NCBI RefSeq assembly: GCF_002285415.1
Contig: NZ_NSBU01000007.1
Span: forward strand, 1,078,583 to 1,142,582
DNA: 64,000 nucleotides
Reading direction: 5' to 3'
Source: Actibacterium pelagium
GTDB lineage: Bacteria; Pseudomonadota; Alphaproteobacteria; Rhodobacterales; Rhodobacteraceae
The notes beneath the pieces were generated by a model that searched no databases, was not told the origin of the DNA, and saw only the letters and a list, made by a program, of their open reading frames with translations. Below are positions 26,790 to 35,047 of this stretch, piece by piece. The position numbers and the translations under genes are program-made. Position 1 is the stretch's first letter. Each line of letters begins with the position of its first letter.

Positions 26790-27944
26790 TTACTGGTTCT
26801 TGGCCCGCTCGGCCTCGATCTTCCGCCACTCAGCCACGTTATTATTGTGCTCGCGCAGGGTCTTGGCGAAGGCGTGACCGCCAGTGCCGTCTGCCACGAA
26901 GAAGATGTACTCAGTGGTATCAGGGTTCAGCGCAGCCTCAATCGCAGCCCGTCCGGGGTTGGCGATCGGCGTTGGCGGCAAGCCTTTGATAACATAGGTG
27001 TTATAGGGCGTTTCACGGTCCAGTTCACTCTGGCGAATACCACGGCCCAGATTACCTCGGCCCTCTGTCACGCCATAGATCACCGTCGGGTCTGTCTGCA
27101 GCAACATTCCCTTCCGCAGGCGGTTAACAAAAACGCTGGCCACCTGTGGGCGCTCTTCGGCCAACCCGGTTTCCTTTTCGACGATTGACGCAAGGATCAA
27201 CGCCTCTTCCGGGCTGTTGAGTGGCAGCCCCTCGGCGCGGCCTTCCCATGCTTCGGCCAGTACGGCCGACTGCGCTGCGGTCATGCGGTCTACCAAAGCC
27301 TGCCGTTCCGAACCGCGCTTAACCTCATAGCTGTCAGGCGCCAAAGAGCCCTCATCAGGCATCGCAGACAGCGAACCTTCCAGAAACTCTGCCTGACGCA
27401 GCTCTTGTACGACCTGCCAGCTGGTCACACCTTCGGCCAGCGTCACACGATAGCGGGTATCGCCGCGTTCGGCGTAATCGACATAAGCTTCGGGCGCTTC
27501 CTCTGCCGGATCAAAGCTGATTATCTCGACGTATTTAGAGGTCTCGGGATCCAGTTCGCGCACCTTAACTTCGGCGCGCAAAACCCCGATACGGAAGTTA
27601 ATTTCGGTTCCGCAGGTTGATCGACCCGACGCGGTTACGGTGTTGATGATGCCTTCCATCGACGTCCCCGGCTGGATCAGGAAACTTCCTGCTTTCAGCT
27701 GCGAAGACTTCCCAGAATACTCTGCCCCGGCGCGGAAAATCGCAAGGTTCGAGATCGCCCCCTGATCGGCCAGCCGTTCGGCCAGAGCATTCATGTTGGT
27801 GCCCGACTCTACACGCAGACAGATGGCCGAGGCCAACGGCCCTTCAGCGCTGTACTGGTCCTTGGCCCAGATAACGGCCACACCGACAGCCAGAAGGAAC
27901 ACGATGAACAACGTCATCGCGTTCGAGGCGATAGCGCGCCACAT
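26790..27944 (-). CDS. mltG: Endolytic murein transglycosylase (MltG/YceG family)
   Basis: Inner-membrane lytic transglycosylase that cuts nascent glycan strands and so sets their length. The 384-residue protein has one N-terminal membrane span (about residues 8-26, AMTLFIVFLLAVGVAVIW), a LysM-like periplasmic part and the YceG domain with the catalytic Glu in ILASIVEKETGLAEER. The conserved end YNTYVIKGLPPTPIANPG is present. Its ATG overlaps the fabF stop as TAATG, so translation is coupled; the fab-mltG order is common in alphaproteobacteria. Confidence 0.95.
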   Translation of the reverse strand: MWRAIASNAMTLFIVFLLAVGVAVIWAKDQYSAEGPLASAICLRVESGTNMNALAERLADQGAISNLAIFRAGAEYSGKSSQLKAGSFLIQPGTSMEGIINTVTASGRSTCGTEINFRIGVLRAEVKVRELDPETSKYVEIISFDPAEEAPEAYVDYAERGDTRYRVTLAEGVTSWQVVQELRQAEFLEGSLSAMPDEGSLAPDSYEVKRGSERQALVDRMTAAQSAVLAEAWEGRAEGLPLNSPEEALILASIVEKETGLAEERPQVASVFVNRLRKGMLLQTDPTVIYGVTEGRGNLGRGIRQSELDRETPYNTYVIKGLPPTPIANPGRAAIEAALNPDTTEYIFFVADGTGGHAFAKTLREHNNNVAEWRKIEAERAKNQ

Positions 27945-29206
27945 TAGTCGTTGACCTTACCGAAGAGTACCGATGCGTTGGTGCCGCCGAAGCCGAAAGA
28001 GTTCGACAGGGCGACGTTGATCTCACGCTTCACAGGTTTGTTGGGCGCAAGGTCCAGCTTGGGCTCGACCACCGGGTTGTCCAGGTTAATGGTCGGCGGC
28101 GCGATCTGGTCGCGGATGGCAAGGATCGAGAAGATCGCCTCAATCGCACCCGCAGCGCCCAGAAGGTGGCCGGTTGCCGATTTGGTCGAGGACATAGTCG
28201 CTTTCGACGCAGCATCGCCCATCATGCGTTCTACCGCGCCCAGTTCGATGGTGTCCGCCATGGTCGAGGTGCCATGTGCGTTGATGTAATCAATCGCAGA
28301 AGGCTCAAGACCTGCATTCTTCAGGGCGGCCCGCATCGAGCGTTCCCCGCCCTCACCGTCCTCGGACGGCGCTGTGACGTGGTATGCGTCACCAGACAGG
28401 CCATACCCCAGAACCTCGGCGTAGATCTTCGCACCACGAGCTTTGGCGTGTTCGTATTCTTCCAGAACGACGACACCCGCGCCCTCGCCCATGACAAAGC
28501 CGTCACGGTCTTGATCATAGGGGCGGCTGGCGGCCTTCGGGTCGTCGGCACGTTTGGTAGACAGCGCCTTACAGGCGTTGAAGCCTGCGATGCCAATCTC
28601 AGAGATGGCTGCTTCTGCGCCACCGGCAACCATGACATCTGCGTCGCCGTATTTGATCAGACGGGCCGCATCGCCAATGGCGTGGGCACCGGTCGAACAG
28701 GCCGTCACAACAGCGTGGTTGGGGCCTTTGAAGCCAAACTTGATGGATACCTGACCCGAGATCAGGTTGATCAGCGCGCCGGGGATAAAGAACGGCGACA
28801 CGCGGCGCGGGCCTTTCTCTTTGATCAACAGCGCGGTTTCCGCGATCGAGTTCAGACCACCGATGCCCGAACCAATCATCACACCGGTGCGTTCCAGCGA
28901 TTCTGTGTCTTCGGGCAGCCAATCGGCGTCCTTGACGGCCATTTCAGCCGCAGCCAGACCGAACAGGATAAACTCGTCGATCTTGCGGCGATCCTTGGGA
29001 GCCATCCACTCGTCCGGGTTAAAGGTCCCGTCGGTGCCGTCGCCATAGGGCACTTCACACGCGTATTTCGTGGTCACGTTCGAGGCATCAAACTTCGTAA
29101 TCGGGCCTGCCCCGGACTGACTGTCCAGAATTCTCGACCAGGTTTCCTCTACGCCACTGGCCAGAGGGGTCACCATTCCAAGACCTGTTACCACCACTCG
29201 ACGCAT
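27944..29206 (-). CDS. fabF: Beta-ketoacyl-ACP synthase II
   Basis: Condensing enzyme of fatty acid elongation, 420 residues from the ATG at 29206 (MRRVVVTGLGMVTPLASG), which follows an AAGGAGC ribosome site. The active-site Cys is in VTACSTGAHAIGDAAR, and the two catalytic His residues are in INAHGTSTMADTIEL and TKSATGHLLGAAGAIE. A Phe gate region NSFGFGGTNAS is at the end. The longer reading frame to 29287 enters the intergenic region and is not used. It belongs to the fabD-fabG-acpP-fabF operon. Confidence 0.97.
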   Translation of the reverse strand: MRRVVVTGLGMVTPLASGVEETWSRILDSQSGAGPITKFDASNVTTKYACEVPYGDGTDGTFNPDEWMAPKDRRKIDEFILFGLAAAEMAVKDADWLPEDTESLERTGVMIGSGIGGLNSIAETALLIKEKGPRRVSPFFIPGALINLISGQVSIKFGFKGPNHAVVTACSTGAHAIGDAARLIKYGDADVMVAGGAEAAISEIGIAGFNACKALSTKRADDPKAASRPYDQDRDGFVMGEGAGVVVLEEYEHAKARGAKIYAEVLGYGLSGDAYHVTAPSEDGEGGERSMRAALKNAGLEPSAIDYINAHGTSTMADTIELGAVERMMGDAASKATMSSTKSATGHLLGAAGAIEAIFSILAIRDQIAPPTINLDNPVVEPKLDLAPNKPVKREINVALSNSFGFGGTNASVLFGKVND

Positions 29207-29330
29207 GTTTTGCTCCTTACTGCCTCGGGTTGTCAGGCATCCTGATACCGCGCTTTCCGCACCTTGGGCAAGACCATGCAGCCCCACCGGCGGAAATCAG
29301 TTACCTGCCTGACATCCATTCCCCAAAAGG

Positions 29331-29352
29331 AAAACGGCGCCTGATGGCGCCG
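29331..29352 (-). terminator. Hairpin terminator between acpP and fabF
   Basis: On the minus strand the arms cggcgcc / ggcgccg (perfect 7 bp, 4-nt loop) are followed by TTTTCCTTTT. It starts about 30 bp after the acpP stop. Partial termination here would explain making more ACP than FabF from the same operon. Confidence 0.75.
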
Positions 29353-29381
29353 CTTTACCGAAATTCTTTGATAGCGACCGA

Positions 29382-29615
29382 TTAGGACGCTTCGGTGATG
29401 AACTTCACCGCGTCGCCGAACGACTGGATGGTCTCGGCTGCATCGTCCGGGATTTCGATACCGAACTCTTCTTCGAAAGCCATAACCAGCTCTACAGTGT
29501 CCAGGCTGTCTGCGCCCAGATCGTCGATGAACGAAGCCGATTCAACAACTTTGTCCTCTTCAACACCCAGGTGCTCGACAACGATCTTTTTCACGCGATC
29601 TGCGATGTCGCTCAT
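29382..29615 (-). CDS. acpP: Acyl carrier protein
   Basis: Small acidic carrier of fatty acid intermediates, 77 residues. The phosphopantetheine attachment serine is S37 in [18 protein letters not shown]. The sequence is typical of bacterial ACP in length and charge. It sits between fabG and fabF on the minus strand, with a 155-bp leader that holds a 9-bp inverted repeat and a terminator downstream, so its level is probably set separately from its neighbours. Confidence 0.98.
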   Translation of the reverse strand: MSDIADRVKKIVVEHLGVEEDKVVESASFIDDLGADSLDTVELVMAFEEEFGIEIPDDAAETIQSFGDAVKFITEAS

Positions 29616-29635
29616 AGTACGTCCTCATCAAATTT

Positions 29636-29699
29636 GGGGCCTGTGCCCGTTTGGTGATGCCCAACATGGGGCGTTTGTTCGCCAAGCGCAACAGGCCCC
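29636..29699 (-). repeat. 9-bp inverted repeat in the acpP leader
   Basis: ggggcctgt (29636-29644) and acaggcccc (29691-29699) are perfect complements 46 bp apart, in the untranslated region upstream of acpP. Pairing would form a long-loop stem ending about 20 nt before the acpP start codon. It is not followed by a T-run on the acpP strand, so it does not look like a simple terminator. Confidence 0.4.
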
Positions 29700-29770
29700 C
29701 GGCTAAATCTGCGCCGCCTATAGCACATCAGTGCCAGATGGCAAACGCTTTAACCTCCGTTACCGGAGGC

Positions 29771-30508
29771 TTAGTACATGGCCATGCCGCCGTTTACATG
29801 CAAGGTCGCGCCCGTCACATAGCCCGCTTCGGGGCTGGCAAGATAGACTGCAGCCGATGCGATCTCGGACGGCTCGCCCATGCGACCGGCAGGAATCACG
29901 CTCATGATGCCCTCTTTCTGGGCGTCATTCAGCTTGTCGGTCATCGCGGTCGCGATGAAACCCGGTGCAATCACGTTGACGGTCACACCACGGTTGGCCA
30001 CTTCCTGCGCCAGGGATTTCGACAGACCGATAACACCTGCTTTGGACGCGCAATAGTTCATCTGACCCGGGTTGCCGGTTACACCAACAACCGAACCGAT
30101 ATTGATGATACGGCCCCAACGCGACTTCATCATGCCACGCAGTACTCCACGGCACAGGCGCATGGTCGAGGTCAGGTTGACGTTGATCACATCGTCCCAA
30201 TCCTCATCCTTCATGCGCATCGCCAGACCGTCACGGGTGATGCCCGCGTTGTTCACAAGAATGTCCAGCGAACCCATCGCCTCGGTCGCCTGCTTCGGCA
30301 GGGCCTCGACAGCTTCGGCGTCAGACAGGTTGCAAGGCAGCACATGAGCGCGTTCGCCCAGTTCGGCCGCTAAGGCCTCCAAGGGTTCGGTTCGGGTGCC
30401 GCTAAGGCCCACGGTCGCGCCCTGAGCATGCAGCGACCGGGCGATCTCGGCCCCGATGCCACCCGATGCGCCTGTTACAAGCGCGGCTTTTCCGGTTAGA
30501 TCAAACAT
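29771..30508 (-). CDS. fabG: 3-oxoacyl-ACP reductase
   Basis: NADPH-dependent short-chain dehydrogenase that reduces beta-ketoacyl-ACP. The 245-residue protein has the cofactor motif VTGASGGIGAEIARSL, the NNAG motif (LVNNAGITRDGL), catalytic Ser in NIGSVVGVTGN, Tyr and Lys in YCASKAGVIGLSK, and the PG turn NVIAPGFIATAM. It lies 24 bp after fabD and shares its transcript. Confidence 0.97.
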   Translation of the reverse strand: MFDLTGKAALVTGASGGIGAEIARSLHAQGATVGLSGTRTEPLEALAAELGERAHVLPCNLSDAEAVEALPKQATEAMGSLDILVNNAGITRDGLAMRMKDEDWDDVINVNLTSTMRLCRGVLRGMMKSRWGRIINIGSVVGVTGNPGQMNYCASKAGVIGLSKSLAQEVANRGVTVNVIAPGFIATAMTDKLNDAQKEGIMSVIPAGRMGEPSEIASAAVYLASPEAGYVTGATLHVNGGMAMY

Positions 30509-30532
30509 AGTCTTTCCTCTTCTTCAGCCTGC

Positions 30533-31474
30533 TTACAGGCCTTCGACAGCCTTTTTAACATCGTCCGGCGTGCCCACAGCTGTACAGGCGATTGCACGGT
30601 CGATACGGCGGATCATACCGGACAAGGCTTTGCCTGCGCCGATTTCCCAAACTTCGGTCACACCATTGGACGACATCCACTGAACCGACTCACGCCAGCG
30701 AACCGAGCCCGTGACCTGATCGACCAACAGCGACCGGATCGTTGCCGGATCGCTGACCTCGTGGGCCAGAACATTCGCCACCAGTGGAACCGCCGGGCGA
30801 TTGATATCTACGTTTTGCAGGGCCTCGGCCATCACGCGGGCGGCGGGCTCCATCAGGGCGCAGTGGAACGGGGCGGATACAGGCAGCATCACAGCGCGCT
30901 TGGCACCGGCCTCTTGTGCCAGTTCAATAGCGTGCTGAACCGCATCCTTATCGCCCGAGATCACAACCTGGCTTGGATCGTTATCATTCGCGGCCTGACA
31001 AACCTTGCCGGTGCCTTCAGCCGCTTTGTCAGCGATTTCCGCGACACGATCAAAGGTCAGGCCCAACAGGGCCGCCATGGCGCCAACACCGACCGGCACG
31101 GCCTTTTGCATGGCCTCACCACGGGTGCGCAGTAGGCGCGCAGTGTCTGCAACACTGATCGCACCAGCCGCCGCCAGCGCCGAGTATTCACCAAGCGAAT
31201 GGCCCGCAACAAAGGATGCGGCATCGATGGTGACACCCTCGGCCTCTAGCGCGCGCAACGCTGCCAATGAGGTGGCCATCAGGGCGGGCTGTGCATTCTG
31301 TGTCAGGGTCAGCTCATCCTGTTCGCCTTCCCAGATCAGGCTCGACAGCTTCTCGCCAAGGGCCTCGTCCACTTCGTCGAAAACCGCCTTGGCCGAGGGA
31401 TAGGCATCAGCCAACGCCTTCCCCATTCCGATTGTCTGAGCGCCCTGCCCGGGAAATACGAATGCTCTTGCCAT
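30533..31474 (-). CDS. fabD: Malonyl-CoA:ACP transacylase
   Basis: Loads malonyl groups onto ACP, 313 residues. The active-site serine is in VAGHSLGEYSALAAAG, with the oxyanion-loop glutamine near AFVFPGQGAQTIGMG at the N-terminus and the catalytic His in LPVSAPFHCALM. It starts the fatty acid operon on the minus strand; the 66 bp before it have a possible promoter (TTGTCT, 17 bp, TAGACG) and a GGAGGGG ribosome site. Confidence 0.97.
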   Translation of the reverse strand: MARAFVFPGQGAQTIGMGKALADAYPSAKAVFDEVDEALGEKLSSLIWEGEQDELTLTQNAQPALMATSLAALRALEAEGVTIDAASFVAGHSLGEYSALAAAGAISVADTARLLRTRGEAMQKAVPVGVGAMAALLGLTFDRVAEIADKAAEGTGKVCQAANDNDPSQVVISGDKDAVQHAIELAQEAGAKRAVMLPVSAPFHCALMEPAARVMAEALQNVDINRPAVPLVANVLAHEVSDPATIRSLLVDQVTGSVRWRESVQWMSSNGVTEVWEIGAGKALSGMIRRIDRAIACTAVGTPDDVKKAVEGL

Positions 31475-31540
31475 CTGCCCCTCCTATTAGGTTTGGGTCC
31501 GTCTAACGGCTAAGCCCTCGCCAGACAAGACAATCAGAGG

Positions 31541-32443
31541 TCACAGACCCCCGATCCGTTCGAGAAACTTAAGCGCAGAACGGTCCTCGACGGTCTCCGC
31601 CTCGATATTTGCCACGTTGCGTCGAACACGTTGTGCGTGACGCGCTGCATTTACGGTCTGATTGGACCCGCGTGCGATCTTGGCAGCAAGCTCTTGCTCG
31701 GACCGAGTGTAATAGTGGTTCAACTGCAGGCGTTCTGATGAATAAAACGCCTCGCTATTGCGGGCCGAGAGATTGAACATCTTCCCCGCGTCGTTCCATG
31801 TGGCCGTCTGCCCGTCGGTCTCGTAACTGTGGACCTTCACCGCCGTCACACGAACCGGGTCGATGATAACCTTGAAATTGGTGACGCCACGAGCCCCACT
31901 GGCCGGATGCGCAGCTCGCTGAGTATAGTTCGGAATGACACCACCTTCGGGCGGCTCTTGATGACCGCAGCGCCCGAAATTATGCCACGGAAGCGAAACA
32001 TTGGGGCAGCGTTTCAGCGGCTCTAACGCCTCGCCGAGCGAACGATCCTGCACTGGGACCAGAAATTCGTCAGCATCAATACAGGCCATCCAGCGAAACC
32101 GTGGCCCGAAATTGCGGATTGCATGGGCGTAGGCAAGAACCTGATTGTGGATCTCGCGTCCGGTCACACCGTCGCGCAATTTCTGATCCCAAGGGATTAC
32201 AGACAACTGTTCTTCGGGGATAAGCTGGCGCAGGATCGGAATGGTGTCGTCGGTGCAGCCATTGTCATACACGACAAAAAAGTCAGCCCCTGCCGCCAAA
32301 TGGAACCGCGCCCATTCTGCGATATGACGCTCTTCGTTTCGAACAATCAGAACCAGAGCAATCCCGGCGCGGCCTTCCGCAGCCTTGGGCGGAATGATCG
32401 ATAGTTTCGTAATGTTCTTACGCGAGAACAGTGTCCGCAGCAT
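31541..32443 (-). CDS. Glycosyltransferase family 2/GT92-like protein
   Basis: A 300-residue cytosolic glycosyltransferase of the GT-A fold. It has the N-terminal strand ALVLIVRNEERHIAEWARFH, VVYDNGCTDDT for sugar-nucleotide binding and the metal-binding DxD in ACIDADEFLVP, followed by SLPWHNFGRCGHQEPPEGGV and the HSYETDG region typical of GT92-like (DUF23-related) bacterial enzymes. The acceptor sugar cannot be told from the sequence. It stands alone between the fab operon and an unknown membrane protein. Confidence 0.85.
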   Translation of the reverse strand: MLRTLFSRKNITKLSIIPPKAAEGRAGIALVLIVRNEERHIAEWARFHLAAGADFFVVYDNGCTDDTIPILRQLIPEEQLSVIPWDQKLRDGVTGREIHNQVLAYAHAIRNFGPRFRWMACIDADEFLVPVQDRSLGEALEPLKRCPNVSLPWHNFGRCGHQEPPEGGVIPNYTQRAAHPASGARGVTNFKVIIDPVRVTAVKVHSYETDGQTATWNDAGKMFNLSARNSEAFYSSERLQLNHYYTRSEQELAAKIARGSNQTVNAARHAQRVRRNVANIEAETVEDRSALKFLERIGGL

Positions 32444-32550
32444 TCCTGACGACCTCGTGCCTGCATCTTCAGCCGAGGCCGGAATACCAATCCTAATGTC
32501 TGACTGGCAAGTTCAGAATCCATGACCCCAGGTCTGGGGCCGGTTCCACC

Positions 32551-33141
32551 CTAGCCGCGCTTCACCTGCTTCCATTCGCCAAGCGTCGGGGTATCGCCCA
32601 CGACGTGGAACCCACGCTGGGCAAGCTTGGGCGCCAAAGGCGTGTTGGCGCAGTTGGCGAAGATCTCTTCCAGACCGGCCAAGCGGCGGCACAACTCGAT
32701 CTCACCCTCGTCTGACTTCTTAGCGAAAACCGACTCGATGGCATCAAAGTCGTATCTGCTTTTCATTTTGGTCTGCCCAAGCCGGTTCACAGACATGACA
32801 CGCACCTGCTTGTTTGCCCGGTCGATATGCAGTTCTTCGCGCAGCCCCCGGTTGGAAATCCAAAGAAACAGCAAGCCCGCGATGATCACCGACACCGCCA
32901 GCAAAATGTGCTGGTCCATTCTCGAAAGATTGCTGCCTGCCGAGTTAAATGCCCAGTGCCAAGCTCCGGGGATGACCAATGCGGCACCTGCAAGCAGGCA
33001 AATCCGCTCGATCAGTGCCGCGCGCGAGACATCGTGGTCACGGTTGCGAATAATATAGCCCCAGCTTGTCATGACGGTGCTGACGCGCTCTGCTGGCGGT
33101 GTTGCGCGGCCTAATCCAAGAATACCGGAGTTTGAAAACAT
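32551..33141 (-). CDS. Unknown membrane protein
   Basis: A 196-residue protein that I do not recognise. Two membrane spans are predicted close together (about 45-65, RICLLAGAALVIPGAWHWAF, and 78-97, ILLAVSVIIAGLLFLWI), with the C-terminal 100 residues on one side containing EELHIDRANKQVRVMSV, a beta-rich pattern seen in some small membrane-linked PH-like domains; that comparison is only suggestive. It is divergent from rpsF, with about 245 bp between. Confidence 0.65.
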   Translation of the reverse strand: MFSNSGILGLGRATPPAERVSTVMTSWGYIIRNRDHDVSRAALIERICLLAGAALVIPGAWHWAFNSAGSNLSRMDQHILLAVSVIIAGLLFLWISNRGLREELHIDRANKQVRVMSVNRLGQTKMKSRYDFDAIESVFAKKSDEGEIELCRRLAGLEEIFANCANTPLAPKLAQRGFHVVGDTPTLGEWKQVKRG

Positions 33142-33249
33142 TCGAATTCACCTCTGCTGTCGTCTTGGCTTCAGTTGGACATCGAATGATGGTCAAAAAG
33201 TGGCAAGTCTCGCCTAGGTTAAGCGACCTATACGAATGCACCTCTGCCC

Positions 33250-33277
33250 TTGCCTTGGGACCCCTGACGTGTATAAG
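33250..33277 (+). promoter_or_regulatory. Predicted promoter of rpsF-rpsR-rplI
   Basis: TTGCCT (33250-33255) and TATAAG (33272-33277) are 16 bp apart; transcription would start near 33284, leaving a leader of about 100 nt before rpsF. Confidence 0.55.
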
Positions 33278-33283
33278 GCCCCC

Positions 33284-33385
33284 ACCTTCCGCACATTTGC
33301 GAAACCGGTGCATCCTCTCGTGGGCGGACGTGGAAGGTTTTGAACCCGCCCTTTGAAGTGCACTTGTAAAAGAACTGGAGCACTC
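33284..33385 (+). promoter_or_regulatory. Structured leader of rpsF (possible S6:S18 control element)
   Basis: The leader can fold with outer arms caccttcc (33282-33289) and ggaaggt (33332-33338) enclosing an inner hairpin with gcac/ggtgc arms. Many bacteria carry a leader RNA here that binds the S6:S18 complex for feedback control. I see the general layout but cannot confirm the specific consensus. Confidence 0.35.
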
Positions 33386-33742
33386 ATGCCGCTTTATGAG
33401 CATGTAATGATTGCGCGTCAGGACCTGTCCAACGCGCAGGCTGAAAGCCTTGTCGAACACTTCTCCACAGTTCTGGCTGACAACGGCGGCAACGTCGTCG
33501 AGAGCGAGTACTGGGGCGTCAAGACCATGGCCTACAAGATCAACAAAAACCGCAAGGGCCACTATGCCTTCCTGAAGACCGACGCACCGTCGACCGCTGT
33601 TCAGGAAATGGAACGCCTGATGCGCCTGCATGACGACGTGATGCGCGTTCTGACCATCAAGGTCGACGAACACGCAGAAGGCCCGTCGGTTCAGATGCAG
33701 AAACGCGAAGAACGTGGCGACCGCCGCGAACGCCGCAACTAA
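33386..33742 (+). CDS. rpsF: 30S ribosomal protein S6
   Basis: A 118-residue ribosomal protein of the small-subunit platform, paired with S18. The start is the ATG at 33386 (MPLYEHVMIARQDLSN) after a CTGGAG site; the frame runs further upstream into the leader. Core motif YWGVKTMAYKINKNRKGHYA; the C-terminus has a charged Arg/Glu tail (KREERGDRRERRN). First gene of the S6-S18-L9 operon. Confidence 0.98.
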   Translation: MPLYEHVMIARQDLSNAQAESLVEHFSTVLADNGGNVVESEYWGVKTMAYKINKNRKGHYAFLKTDAPSTAVQEMERLMRLHDDVMRVLTIKVDEHAEGPSVQMQKREERGDRRERRN

Positions 33743-33765
33743 GCTTTAAGAAGAGGATCTAAACC

Positions 33766-33993
33766 ATGGCTGCAAAACCATTTTTCCGCCGTCGTAAGGT
33801 TTGCCCCTTCTCGGGCGAAAACGCACCCAAGATCGATTACAAAGACACTCGTCTGCTGCAGCGCTACATCTCTGAGCGCGGCAAAATCGTTCCTGCACGT
33901 ATCACCGCAGTATCTGCGAAAAAACAGCGTGAGCTGGCCCGTGCCATCAAACGCGCTCGTTTCCTCGCCCTGCTGCCCTACGCTGTTAAGTAA
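33766..33993 (+). CDS. rpsR: 30S ribosomal protein S18
   Basis: A 75-residue protein with the S18 signature [20 protein letters not shown] and [11 protein letters not shown], and the [15 protein letters not shown]-terminus with a single Cys. It is placed 23 bp after rpsF and 11 bp before rplI. Confidence 0.98.
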   Translation: MAAKPFFRRRKVCPFSGENAPKIDYKDTRLLQRYISERGKIVPARITAVSAKKQRELARAIKRARFLALLPYAVK

Positions 33994-34004
33994 GGAGTGA
34001 ACTG

Positions 34005-34625
34005 ATGCAAGTTATCCTTCTCGAACGCGTGGCCAAACTGGGCCAGATGGGCGACGTCGTCGCTGTTAAAGACGGCTACGCCCGTAACTTCCTGCTGCCG
34101 CAAGGCAAGGCGCTGCGCGCCTCGGAAGCCAACATCGCCTCTTTTGAAAACCAGAAAGCGCAGCTGGAAGCACGCAACCTGGAAACCAAGAAAGAAGCTG
34201 AAGCTCTGTCCGAAAAACTGGACGGTCAGCAGTTCATCGTGATTCGCTCGGCATCGGATGCCGGCGCGCTTTACGGCTCGGTCACTCCGCGTGACGCGGC
34301 AGAAGCTGCAACAGCCGAAGGTTTCTCGGTCGACAAGAAACAGATCGTTCTGGCTCAGCCGATCAAAGATCTGGGTCTGCACGACGTACACGTACGCCTG
34401 CACCCCGAAGTCGAAGCCACCATTCAGCTGAACGTTGCACGTTCGGAAGAAGAGGCAGAGCTTCAGGCGTCGGGCAAGTCGATCCAAGAGCTGGCCGCCG
34501 AAGCTGAAGCTGAAGCTGAATTCGAAATCGCAGAACTGTTCGATGATATCGGATCGGCTGCAAGCGATGACGATGATCTGGCCGAAGCTGCACCGGAAGA
34601 AGCAGAAGAAAAAGTCGAAGACTAA
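34005..34625 (+). CDS. rplI: 50S ribosomal protein L9 with acidic C-terminal extension
   Basis: At 206 residues it is about 55 longer than E. coli L9. The N-terminal domain is typical ([33 protein letters not shown]), followed by the long connecting helix and the C-terminal RNA-binding domain ([15 protein letters not shown]-like segment, near residues 80-148). Residues from about 160 on are an Ala/Glu-rich then Asp/Glu-rich tail, [13 protein letters not shown] to EEAEEKVED. Such tails occur in relatives in this family. A strong terminator follows. Confidence 0.97.
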   Translation: MQVILLERVAKLGQMGDVVAVKDGYARNFLLPQGKALRASEANIASFENQKAQLEARNLETKKEAEALSEKLDGQQFIVIRSASDAGALYGSVTPRDAAEAATAEGFSVDKKQIVLAQPIKDLGLHDVHVRLHPEVEATIQLNVARSEEEAELQASGKSIQELAAEAEAEAEFEIAELFDDIGSAASDDDDLAEAAPEEAEEKVED

Positions 34626-34646
34626 GCCTTCGCTTTCACCAAATTT

Positions 34647-34686
34647 AGAGGCCGCGCAGCGAATCACTGCGCGGCCTCTTTTTATT
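34647..34686 (+). terminator. Strong terminator after rplI
   Basis: A perfect 13-bp stem (agaggccgcgcag / ctgcgcggcctct), 7-nt loop, followed by TTTTTATTT, 20 bp after the rplI stop. Confidence 0.95.
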
Positions 34687-35047
34687 TCTCGATGATTTTT
34701 GCGACAAATACCGCAAAGATCGCCTAATTTTTGACAATCTACTGCGACAAACTTTCCTCTCCTCCGGGGAACCAGCCCGGGTGTGGCCGAATGTCGGGAA
34801 ACTGACACCATTTGCCGTTTATCTGTGGAAATGTTAAGAAACACAGATCAAGTTTTAAAAACAAAGCAATTTTCAGCGGTCTTCGGACCGAAAATTTTTC
34901 ATAACGGAAACCGGAAGCCGAGAGTGGCGGCTTCCGGTTTTTGTTGCGCCACCTCCTGACCCTCGCTATCTACTCTTTTGGTTTATTGCCAAGCGGCATG
35001 CACACTTATTAGTTAGGTCCTTTAGCGGATGATGAGCGTTCTGAGCG
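34687..35047 (+). other. Gene-free stretch with two tandem hairpins; possible small RNA
   Basis: No protein-coding frame is convincing. It holds a hairpin with a UUCG tetraloop (cggtc-ttcg-gaccg, 34877-34890) followed by AAAATTTTT, then a perfect 13-bp hairpin with a T-run (34908-34942). Upstream, TTTGCC (34811-34816) and TTAAGA (34834-34839) at 17-bp spacing could form a promoter, which would give a transcript of about 100 nt ending at the second hairpin. Because rplI already has its own terminator, a separate small RNA is the simplest reading, but a long 3' UTR is possible. Confidence 0.4.
34908..34942 (+). terminator. Orphan strong terminator
   Basis: A perfect 13-bp stem (aaaccggaagccg / cggcttccggttt) with loop agagtgg and a TTTTT end on the plus strand. 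No annotated gene precedes it within 280 bp. Confidence 0.85.

Noticed and set aside
31475-31540. Promoter of the fabD operon
   Set aside because: TTGTCT and TAGACG at 17 bp are too weak to list as a feature; mentioned only under fabD.
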